From positions 2,479 to 8,774 of the forward strand of contig MGOD01000093.1 in the NCBI GenBank assembly GCA_001795245.1: a stretch of 6,296 bases of DNA, given 5' to 3'. The DNA is from Chloroflexi bacterium RBG_16_70_13. GTDB taxonomy: Bacteria > Chloroflexota > Limnocylindria > Limnocylindrales > CSP1-4. How positions within the stretch are numbered: position 1 is the stretch's first letter; each line of letters opens with the position of its first letter. Of this stretch, positions 1 to 5,849 are shown one piece after another. The notes beneath the pieces are model-generated. The model was not told where the DNA came from. It did no database searches and saw only the letters and a program-made list of their open reading frames with translations. The position numbers and the translations under genes were made by a program.

Positions 1-695
1 TCGTGCCGGTGGTCGTCCAGGACGAGGCCGACGGGCGGGTCCTGATGGTGGCGTGCACCGACGTCGAGGCGCTCGCCCTGACCGAGGCAACCGCCCAGCT
101 CCACTTCTACTCGCGCTCGCGCCAGACGCTCTGGCGGAAGGGCGAGACGAGCGGCAACACCCTGCGCGTCGTTCGCCTCGACCTCGATTGCGATCGCGAC
201 GCCATCCTCGCCACGGTCCGGCCGGCTGGCCCGACCTGCCACCGCGGGACGCGGAGCTGCTTCGATCACGAACCGGAGACGGCCGAGGCCGACGAGGCCG
301 CCGACTGGGTCGAGGCCGCCGTCCGACCGGTCGAGCCGCCTACCGAGGTCGCCGTCACGCACCCGCAGCCCCAGCGCTTCGACTGGCTCGAAACGCTGTG
401 GGACACGATCGAGGATCGCCGCGCCCGCCGGCCCGCTGGCTCGTACACGGTCTCGCTCCTGGACAGCGGCGTCGATGCGGTCGCCCGCAAGGTCACAGAG
501 GAGGCCACCGAAGTCCTCATCGCCGCGAAGGACGATGCCGCGGCGGAGGCCTCGGGCAGTGACCGCGCCGCGACCTCGACCGCGCTCGCCGGCGAGACCG
601 CCGATCTGCTCTATCACGCCCTCGTCCTGCTCGCCGAGCGTGGTCTGCCGCCGAGCGCCGCCCTCGAGGTGCTGCAGAACCGTCACGCGTCCTGA
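1..695 (+). CDS. hisIE: Bifunctional phosphoribosyl-AMP cyclohydrolase / phosphoribosyl-ATP pyrophosphatase (HisIE), 5' partial
   Basis: This enzyme catalyses two early steps of histidine synthesis in the cytoplasm. The HisE part hydrolyses phosphoribosyl-ATP to phosphoribosyl-AMP and pyrophosphate; the HisI part opens the adenine ring of phosphoribosyl-AMP. The reading frame is open at the left edge (first full codon at base 3). The visible residues PVVVQD match the family core, so the true start lies outside and the GTG at 3 is probably an internal Val. Counting that codon as residue 1, the HisI domain covers about 1-88. It has HFYSRSRQTLWRKGETSGN (34-52), the metal-binding run DCDRD (Asp62, 64, 66 for Mg; Cys63 for Zn) and the further zinc ligands Cys79 and Cys86 in TCHRGTRSC. 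An acidic, proline-containing linker (about 89-126) leads to HisE (about 127-228), with GSYTVSLL, KVTEEATEV and ETADLLYHALVLLAERG. The frame ends at TGA 693-695. All visible catalytic residues are intact. The family call is firm; the number of missing N-terminal residues is unknown. Confidence 0.95.
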   Translation, partial: VPVVVQDEADGRVLMVACTDVEALALTEATAQLHFYSRSRQTLWRKGETSGNTLRVVRLDLDCDRDAILATVRPAGPTCHRGTRSCFDHEPETAEADEAADWVEAAVRPVEPPTEVAVTHPQPQRFDWLETLWDTIEDRRARRPAGSYTVSLLDSGVDAVARKVTEEATEVLIAAKDDAAAEASGSDRAATSTALAGETADLLYHALVLLAERGLPPSAALEVLQNRHAS

Positions 696-698
696 TCC

Positions 699-710
699 GG
701 CCGCTCGGCC
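699..710. terminator. Short GC-rich inverted repeat between convergent genes (possible weak terminator)
   Basis: GGCCGCTCGGCC is a perfect 5-bp inverted repeat around CT, or 4 bp with a GCTC loop. It lies in the 15-bp gap between the hisIE stop and the stop of the opposing peptidase gene. The position suits a shared terminator, but the stem is short and no T-run follows on either strand. In DNA this GC-rich such a repeat can arise by chance. Confidence 0.25.
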
Positions 711-1385
711 TCAGCGCGGAAAGAGCTTCCAGTGCCCCTCGGTGACGACGTCGACCGCGCCGTCGGCCACCTTGATCGCGGTCTCGTCGTCGATCGCGTA
801 CGCCGGCGCGCCCAGGTCGGCTGCCCATCGCTCGGCGTCGGCCATGCTGTTCTCTGGCAGCTTCGGGTGGTCCAGGTGCGGGAAGATCGAGAAGTCAACG
901 ATGCCAAGGGTGCGGTCGTCACCTGTTGGTGATTGCCACTCGACGAAGTCCGCGCCGATTCGCGGCGTCACGACCATGCTCCCGGCGCTCAGCCCCACCC
1001 ACACACTGTCCAGCGAGGGCAGCATGTCTGCGAGCCCGGACTGACGCATCCAATGGCATAGGTAGAGGGCATCGCCTCCGGCCACCAGCAGGGCGTCGGT
1101 CTCCCGGACCTTGGGCACCCAGCGCTCGGCGTCGATGCTTGGCAGTGCCGTGAGCTCGAGCACGCCCATGGACTTCCAGCCCAGCTCCACCATGGGAAGG
1201 TCGGAATTCCCGCTGATGAACCGCCAGGGACCGGCGCCTGGTCCGACCGAGGGGTGCCCGTACTGAGCGGTCGGGATGCACAGCGCGGTTGACTCGGCGA
1301 TCGGCTTGCCGAGGAGCTCGACCAGGGCGTTTCTGATGCTGTCGTTCTTGACCCCGGCGGACGTGAGCAGGAACCTCATGGCCAC
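711..1385 (-). CDS. Peptidase E-like protein, family S51 (class I glutamine amidotransferase-like fold)
   Basis: This is probably a cytoplasmic serine peptidase of the S51 / peptidase E group; the best-known members cleave Asp-X dipeptides. With a GTG start at 1385 it is 224 residues, close to the roughly 230 of E. coli PepE. Visible landmarks are the N-terminal MRFLLTSAG strand, a glycine-rich VAGGDALYL turn (about 101-109), the nucleophile elbow GLSAGSM with Ser133, and FPHLDHPKLPEN with the likely catalytic His170. YAIDDETAI follows, as in many family members. TTG 1391, GTG 1385 and ATG 1379 are all possible starts; GTG 1385 is preferred because AGGAGG (1394-1399) sits 8 nt upstream, against 2 nt for the TTG and 14 nt for the ATG. 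There is no signal peptide. It lies 57 bp downstream of tyrS on the same strand, so read-through is possible. Family membership is clear; substrate is not, since this subgroup (HLDH, SAGSM) differs from E. coli PepE and is often annotated only as 'type 1 glutamine amidotransferase-like'. Confidence 0.85.
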   Translation of the reverse strand: MAMRFLLTSAGVKNDSIRNALVELLGKPIAESTALCIPTAQYGHPSVGPGAGPWRFISGNSDLPMVELGWKSMGVLELTALPSIDAERWVPKVRETDALLVAGGDALYLCHWMRQSGLADMLPSLDSVWVGLSAGSMVVTPRIGADFVEWQSPTGDDRTLGIVDFSIFPHLDHPKLPENSMADAERWAADLGAPAYAIDDETAIKVADGAVDVVTEGHWKLFPR

Positions 1386-1393
1386 TCGCAATC

Positions 1394-1399
1394 CCTCCT
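1394..1399 (-). promoter_or_regulatory. Ribosome binding site AGGAGG deciding the peptidase start
   Basis: Read on the minus strand, TAGGAGGGA contains a consensus AGGAGG. It is 8 nt from GTG 1385, 14 nt from ATG 1379 and 2 nt from TTG 1391, so it supports GTG 1385. The rest of the 57-bp gap to tyrS (1386-1442) shows no AT-rich promoter hexamers and no strong hairpin, which fits co-transcription with tyrS. Confidence 0.7.
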
Positions 1400-1442
1400 A
1401 CCCAGCATGTCCGCCACCTTGTCGCTGCCTTCGCCTGGCCCG

Positions 1443-2843
1443 CTACCTGACGAGGCGGCCCAGCTCGCGGCGACGCTTGCCGATGCGGACCTCCCACCAC
1501 TCGCCGGCGATCGGGGCGGGCATCGGGGCGGCGGGGTCGCGAATCGGTTCGCCGTTGATCGTGAGGCCGCGGTTCTGGATCATCCGGCGAGCTTCGCCAT
1601 TCGAGGCGAAGACACCGGCACTGGCGAGGACCGTCACGACCCCCGCGCCGGCATCGCCGCCGGAGCCTTCGACCTCGAAGCCGCCGACGCTCGTGTAGAG
1701 CCGCTCCAGGAGCGCCGGATCCCGAATCGGATCGGGGGCGAACAAGGCGATGGAGTCCGCCTCCACCTGGCGGGCAACGTCGGCGCCATGGGTTCGCGCG
1801 GTGACGTCGAGGGCCAGCGCCCGCTGCGCCGCGCGCGCGCCGGGGCGCGCAACGACCTCGGCATCGAGCGCCTCGATCTCGTCCGGCGACATCGTCGTGA
1901 ACCAGCGGAGGTAGACGCCGACGTCGCGATCGTCGCTGTTGAGCCAGTGCTGATAGAAGGCGAACGGCGTCGTCATCGAAGGATCGAGCCAGACCGAATC
2001 GCCGCCCTCGCTCTTGCCGAACTTGGCACCAGAGGGCGAAAGGAGAAGTGGGTAGGCAAGACCGTAGGCCGGCTCGGCGGCGCCAGAGATGAGTGTCTCC
2101 GTCTCGCCGGGACCATCGGTGGTGACGAACGAGTCCGCGTACGACCCGGCCTGCTCGTCCGCCGTCACTGCAAGGCCGCTGGTCCGCCGAATGAGCTCGA
2201 GCCCGGCGGTGATGTTGCCCCACTGGTCGGCGCCGCCCATCTGCAGCTCGCAGCCCAGCGTCCGGTGGAGATGGGCGAAGTCGGCCGACTGGAGGAGCAT
2301 GTAGCTGAACTCGGTGAACGACAGCCCCCGCTCGAGCCGGACCTGGACCGAGTCCTTGGCCAGCATGTAGGGCACGGTGAAGTGCTTCCCGACGTCGCGC
2401 AGGAAGTCGATCATCGTCATCGGCGCCAGCCAGTCCAGGTTGTTGACGACGACTGCGCCGCGCGGCCCCTCGAAGTCGAGGAACTGCTCCAGCTGGGCCC
2501 TGATCGAGGCCACGTTCGCCTCGAGCGTCTCCACGTCCAGGAGGTTGCGTTCCGACGACCGCCCGGACGGGTCGCCGATCATCCCCGTCCCGCCGCCGAC
2601 GAGCGCGATCGGGCGGCCACCGTGGCGCTGGAAGTGGAGCAGCCCGAAGACGGGCACGAGGCTGCCGATGTGGAGCGACGGGCCGGACGGGTCGAAGCCG
2701 TTGTAGCCGCTGATCGGGCGGCCCGTGGCCAGCCGCGCCTCGAGCCCGTCGGAGGCAGCGTGGAGCATGCCCCGCCAGCGGAGCTCGTCGAGCAGCCCGG
2801 CCAGGCCTGCGTCGAACGACGTCACGGGATCCAACGCCGTCAC
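1443..2843 (-). CDS. tyrS: Tyrosyl-tRNA synthetase (TyrRS, class Ic)
   Basis: This cytoplasmic enzyme charges tRNA-Tyr with tyrosine using ATP. It is 466 residues, against about 420 for typical bacterial TyrRS. The Rossmann catalytic domain contains YNGFDPSGPSLHIGS with the HIGH-class motif at 58-61, GGGTGMIGDPSGRS (83-96), tyrosine-pocket segments including MGGADQWGNITAGLELIRR (202-220), and the KMSKS-class loop KFGKS at 274-278. An anticodon-binding helical domain follows (LNSDDRDVGVYLRWF at 301-315), then a C-terminal S4-like RNA-binding domain from about 402 (SNGEARRMIQNRGLTINGE). Much of the extra length lies at about 224-256, just before the KFGKS loop. The start is GTG 2843. Going upstream in frame there is no ATG, GTG or TTG before the TGA read from 2916-2918. 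The next candidate downstream is GTG 2825 at codon 7. No strong Shine-Dalgarno precedes 2843; there is only a weak GGGCGAG close by. It is divergent from the PBP gene and upstream of the peptidase on the same strand. Identity is certain. Confidence 0.97.
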   Translation of the reverse strand: MTALDPVTSFDAGLAGLLDELRWRGMLHAASDGLEARLATGRPISGYNGFDPSGPSLHIGSLVPVFGLLHFQRHGGRPIALVGGGTGMIGDPSGRSSERNLLDVETLEANVASIRAQLEQFLDFEGPRGAVVVNNLDWLAPMTMIDFLRDVGKHFTVPYMLAKDSVQVRLERGLSFTEFSYMLLQSADFAHLHRTLGCELQMGGADQWGNITAGLELIRRTSGLAVTADEQAGSYADSFVTTDGPGETETLISGAAEPAYGLAYPLLLSPSGAKFGKSEGGDSVWLDPSMTTPFAFYQHWLNSDDRDVGVYLRWFTTMSPDEIEALDAEVVARPGARAAQRALALDVTARTHGADVARQVEADSIALFAPDPIRDPALLERLYTSVGGFEVEGSGGDAGAGVVTVLASAGVFASNGEARRMIQNRGLTINGEPIRDPAAPMPAPIAGEWWEVRIGKRRRELGRLVR

Positions 2844-2926
2844 AGCTCGCCCGCGCGAGTCGTCACGAGGCGCGCCGGATGGGTGGGAAGGTCCTCCACG
2901 GCACAGATGGTATCGTCACCCGAGAT
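2844..2926. promoter_or_regulatory. Divergent intergenic region between tyrS and the PBP gene
   Basis: Both genes must start transcription in or near these 83 bp. The part from 2879 to 2926 is less GC-rich (about 58% by hand count) than the flanking coding DNA, as expected for promoter DNA. For the PBP strand, TGGTATCGT (2908-2916) resembles an extended -10 (TGN plus TATCGT, 4 of 6), but no convincing -35 lies 17 nt upstream. For the tyrS strand, TACCAT (complement of 2907-2912) matches a -10 at 4 of 6, again without a good -35. The region as a promoter zone is likely; the exact boxes are weak. No T-box specifier structure was recognised. Confidence 0.5.
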
Positions 2927-5818
2927 ATGCAGACCAGCCTCGCGAGGCGCCAGCGCCATCGCCGCAGTGGCGCCGCCCGTCGAGGGCGCGGTGGCGGGAG
3001 CTCTGCCCGCCGGGTCGCACTCGCGATCCCCCTCTTCCTCTTCGCCAGCTTCCTGGCCCTCGGTTCGGTCGGATTCATCACCGCGGTCAGCGCGTACGCC
3101 TACTACGCGCGCGACCTGCCGGACCCCAGCAAGGCGCTCGAGGGGCTCGGCTTCGACCAGCCCTCGATCATCTACGACCGGACCGGAACCGTCGTGCTGG
3201 CGCGGCTCGGTGTGCTCAAGCGCGAGCTGGTGACCTTCGACCAGATCCCGGCCGAGGTTCTCGACGCCACGACCGCGATCGAGGACAAGGACTACTGGAC
3301 CAACCCTGGCTTCGATCTCGGGGGCTTCATCTCGGCCTCGCTCGATACCCTCCAGGGCAAGCCCCGCGGCGGCTCCACGATCACCCAGCAGCTCGTCCGG
3401 GCCCGTCTCCTCCCGGCCAAGGCGTTCGAGGGCTCGATCTACGAGCGCAAGGCCCGCGAGATCATCCAGTCGATCCGGCTGACCCAGGCCTACCCCGGCC
3501 AGGACGGCAAGGAACAGATCATCACGGCCTACCTCAACCAGAACTTCTACGGCAACCAGCTGTACGGCATCTCGGCCGCCGCGAAGGGCTACTTCGGGGT
3601 GCCAATGGAGGAGCTCACGCTTGCCCAGGTCGCGCTCCTCGCGGCGATCCCACAGTCGCCCTCGGAGTTCGATCTCAAGAAGAACGCGATCAGCGAGTGC
3701 ACGATCGTCCCGGCCGACGGCGAGGAGTGCCCGCTGGCGAACGTCCGGCTCGTCGTGCCCCTGGACAGCCCGGTCGTCATCCGCCGCAACAGGATCCTCG
3801 ACCTCATGACGACCCGGAGCGTCCTCTCCCATGACAAGCACACCCTCGCCGAGTATGAGGCTGCCAAGAAGGAGGAGGTCGTTCTCGCCCGCCCGGACAC
3901 GACGCCCGTGAAGGCCGGCCATTTCGTCGACCGGGTCCACGAGCAGCTCGGCGCGATCCTGTGCGGCGAGGAGAACGCCGAGACCTGCGAGAGGGTCGAC
4001 ACCGGCGGCTACCGGATCGTGACGACTCTCGACTGGGAGATGCAGCAGACCGTCGAGAAGTGGCTGTACCTGACCACCCGCGCTACCCAGGCCGTCAACA
4101 TGGGCAGGATCCTGGACCGGTACGAGATCCCCGAGGCCGACCAGGCCTGGATTGCCAAGCTCCGCGATCGGAACATCCACAACGGCGCCGCGGCGATCAT
4201 CGACTACCGGACCGGCGAGATCCTCGCCTACGCCGGGAGCGCCGGGTTCCACGGCACCGAGGACGAGCTCTACAAGCCCCAGTTCGATGTCCTGTCCCAG
4301 GGTTATCGGCAGCCCGGCTCCGCGATCAAGCCGCTCAACTACATCACCGGCATCGACGACCGGACGATGACCGCGGCCACGATGTTCATGGACGTCGTGA
4401 CCGACTTCGAGGGTCAGAAGCCGTACACCCCGACCCAGGCCGACAACAAGGAGCGCGGCCCGGTCCGCCTCCGCCCGGCCCTCCAATTCTCGCTCAACAT
4501 TCCCTCGATCAAGGCCGGCCTGACCAACGGCCTCGATCATCTCTTCCAGCGGTGGAAGGACTTCGGGCTGAATTTCGCCCCGGGTGCGGTGCCCGTCACC
4601 TCGATGTCCATCGGCACCCTCGAGATCCACCCGATCGAGCTCCTGAGCGCCTACGGGGCGATCGCCGACGGCGGCATCCTGATGCCTCGGATCTCGATCC
4701 TCGAGGTCCGCGACTCGAGCGGGAAGGTCATCTACCCGACCGAGGCCGGCACGCCGCTCGGGCGGCGGGTGGCGAGCGAGCAGGCTTCGTACATCGTCAC
4801 CGACATCCTCCAGGGCAACACGATCGAGGCGGTCAACCCCTACTGGGCCGACTGGCTGATCCTCCAGGACGGCGAGCGCCGCCCGGCCGCCTACAAGACG
4901 GGCACGACGTCGGACACCAAGGACGTCCTCGCGTTCGGCTACCTGGCACCGCCGGACGATCCGGCCGCGCCGGCCCTGGCCGTTGGCGTCTGGATGGGCA
5001 ACTCGGACGGCGAGACGGCGACAGGCAGCCTCTCGCTCGACTCGTCCGCGCCGCTGTGGTCCCGGATCCTGACCGAGGTCAGCCAGGGCATGCCCGTCGC
5101 GGACTTCAAGCAGCCCGCCGGGCTCGTGACGGCCGAGGTCGACGCCTTCAGCGGCCTCCTGCCCGGGCCGTACACGATCAAGACCGTCAAGGAGCTCTTC
5201 ATTGAGGGCACCGTCCCGACCCGGACGGACGACCTCCACGTGGAGCTCGACATCGACGAGGCGACCGGCCTGCTGTGGCAGGATGGCTGTACGGGGCCGA
5301 TGGTCAAGAAGGGCTTCCTCGACTTCAGCGGCGTCGAGCCGCGGTTCCCGGCGTGGCAGCAGTACACCCAGGAGTGGGCGGCCCGGGCCGCCCGCGGCGC
5401 GGGCGTGACGGGCGGTCCCGAGAAGACGGCCACGATCTACTTCTACAACAACAGCTTTGCCCCGTTTGGGAAGACCTGGGGCGGGACGTTCGCCCCGACC
5501 GAGGTCTGCGCACCGCTCGAGCCGCCGATCTGCGAGCCGGGGGCGTCGTTCGACCCGTTCGCGACGCCCGATCCGTCGGGCGCGCCGCTGCCGACACCGT
5601 GCATCGAGCCGACGCCCGAGCCGACCCACGGGAACGGCGGCGGGGGCGGAGGCCCCGGCAAGCCAACGCCGACGCCGTTGCCGTTGCCGACGCTGAATCT
5701 GCCGTTCTTCCTGCTCCTGCTGCCGCCGGCCGGGGTGTTGCCCTTCTTCCGGCGGCGCCGGACGCGGCGCCTGACGGGTGGGCGGCGGGTGTGGCCGTCG
5801 AGTCCGGGTGGGGGTTGA
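2927..5818 (+). CDS. Class A penicillin-binding protein (PBP1A-type glycosyltransferase/transpeptidase)
   Basis: This membrane-anchored bifunctional enzyme polymerises lipid II into glycan strands and cross-links the peptides outside the membrane. From ATG 2927 it is 963 residues. A cytoplasmic tail (1-29) carries ten Arg, and the membrane anchor is about 30-60. The GT51 domain (about 95-245) has catalytic Glu119 in IEDKDYW, RGGSTITQQLV (147-157), ERKAREI (from 173) and YLNQNFYGN (202-210). A linker with two cysteine-bearing loops (Cys258/268, Cys346/354) precedes the transpeptidase domain (about 416-720), which has SAIK with nucleophile Ser465 and Lys468, SLN at 522-524 and KTGTTS at 657-662. 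The tail then has Cys788, 861, 869 and 892, a Gly run, Pro-Thr/Leu repeats, a hydrophobic stretch (923-941) and RRRRTRR (942-948). An alternative ATG at 2879 has GAGG 8 nt upstream and would add 16 residues. ATG 2927 is preferred because 2879-2926 is AT-richer, its codons end in G/C less often, and using 2879 would leave only 35 bp to tyrS. All catalytic motifs are intact. PBP1A family is certain; start and tail function are not. Confidence 0.95.
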   Translation: MQTSLARRQRHRRSGAARRGRGGGSSARRVALAIPLFLFASFLALGSVGFITAVSAYAYYARDLPDPSKALEGLGFDQPSIIYDRTGTVVLARLGVLKRELVTFDQIPAEVLDATTAIEDKDYWTNPGFDLGGFISASLDTLQGKPRGGSTITQQLVRARLLPAKAFEGSIYERKAREIIQSIRLTQAYPGQDGKEQIITAYLNQNFYGNQLYGISAAAKGYFGVPMEELTLAQVALLAAIPQSPSEFDLKKNAISECTIVPADGEECPLANVRLVVPLDSPVVIRRNRILDLMTTRSVLSHDKHTLAEYEAAKKEEVVLARPDTTPVKAGHFVDRVHEQLGAILCGEENAETCERVDTGGYRIVTTLDWEMQQTVEKWLYLTTRATQAVNMGRILDRYEIPEADQAWIAKLRDRNIHNGAAAIIDYRTGEILAYAGSAGFHGTEDELYKPQFDVLSQGYRQPGSAIKPLNYITGIDDRTMTAATMFMDVVTDFEGQKPYTPTQADNKERGPVRLRPALQFSLNIPSIKAGLTNGLDHLFQRWKDFGLNFAPGAVPVTSMSIGTLEIHPIELLSAYGAIADGGILMPRISILEVRDSSGKVIYPTEAGTPLGRRVASEQASYIVTDILQGNTIEAVNPYWADWLILQDGERRPAAYKTGTTSDTKDVLAFGYLAPPDDPAAPALAVGVWMGNSDGETATGSLSLDSSAPLWSRILTEVSQGMPVADFKQPAGLVTAEVDAFSGLLPGPYTIKTVKELFIEGTVPTRTDDLHVELDIDEATGLLWQDGCTGPMVKKGFLDFSGVEPRFPAWQQYTQEWAARAARGAGVTGGPEKTATIYFYNNSFAPFGKTWGGTFAPTEVCAPLEPPICEPGASFDPFATPDPSGAPLPTPCIEPTPEPTHGNGGGGGGPGKPTPTPLPLPTLNLPFFLLLLPPAGVLPFFRRRRTRRLTGGRRVWPSSPGGG
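5663..5692 (+). repeat. Five tandem 6-bp units (CCNNNG) encoding Pro-Thr / Pro-Leu dipeptides
   Basis: The units are CCAACG, CCGACG, CCGTTG, CCGTTG, CCGACG, in frame with the PBP gene and read as PTPTPLPLPT. They follow a Gly-rich run and precede the C-terminal hydrophobic segment, so they probably form an extended spacer outside the membrane. Such low-complexity tracts can vary in length between strains. Confidence 0.7.
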
Positions 5819-5831
5819 GGTTCAGCCGAGG

Positions 5832-5849
5832 CGTCAGCCCAGGCTGACG
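5832..5849. terminator. Perfect inverted repeat at the PBP/mutS2 convergent junction, possible bidirectional terminator
   Basis: CGTCAGCC and GGCTGACG form perfect 8-bp arms around CA, or 7 bp with a CCAG tetraloop. The repeat begins 14 nt after the PBP stop and covers the mutS2 stop codon (TCA at 5834-5836 on the plus strand) and its last codons. The stem is GC-rich and reads the same on both strands, so it could end transcription from both genes. No T-run follows on either side, so a classic Rho-independent terminator is not shown. Confidence 0.5.

Noticed and set aside
721..1380. Possible horizontal transfer of the peptidase gene because some lines look AT-richer
   Set aside because: A hand count over these 660 bases gives 219 A/T, about 67% GC, close to sampled lines of tyrS (67-70%) and the PBP gene (63%). 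There is no clear shift.
919..2223. A 434-codon minus-strand frame overlapping tyrS and the peptidase gene
   Set aside because: It is extremely Arg-rich without recognisable motifs and overlaps two well-supported genes on the same strand in another frame.
2844..2926. A T-box riboswitch in front of tyrS
   Set aside because: The region is only 83 bp, far shorter than a T-box leader, and no T-box core sequence or terminator/antiterminator pair was seen.
1407..3233. A 608-codon open frame on the plus strand opposite tyrS and running into the PBP gene
   Set aside because: It is a shadow of tyrS: no family motifs, biased Arg/Glu/Val/Gly composition, and it would overlap both the TyrRS gene and the start of the PBP gene in the wrong frame.
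3961..5205. A 414-codon plus-strand frame inside the PBP gene
   Set aside because: It lies in another frame of the PBP transpeptidase coding region; Arg/Pro/Gly-rich translation with no domain.
2840..5629. A 929-codon open frame on the minus strand opposite the PBP gene
   Set aside because: The translation is a low-complexity run of Arg, Gly, Val, Asp and Leu with no recognisable domain, and it mirrors a gene with all its catalytic motifs intact. Long antisense frames are common in GC-rich coding DNA.
5687..5701. An LPXTG sortase motif at LPTLN in the PBP tail
   Set aside because: The sequence reads Leu-Pro-Thr-Leu-Asn, without the Thr-Gly of LPXTG, so a standard sortase site is not present.
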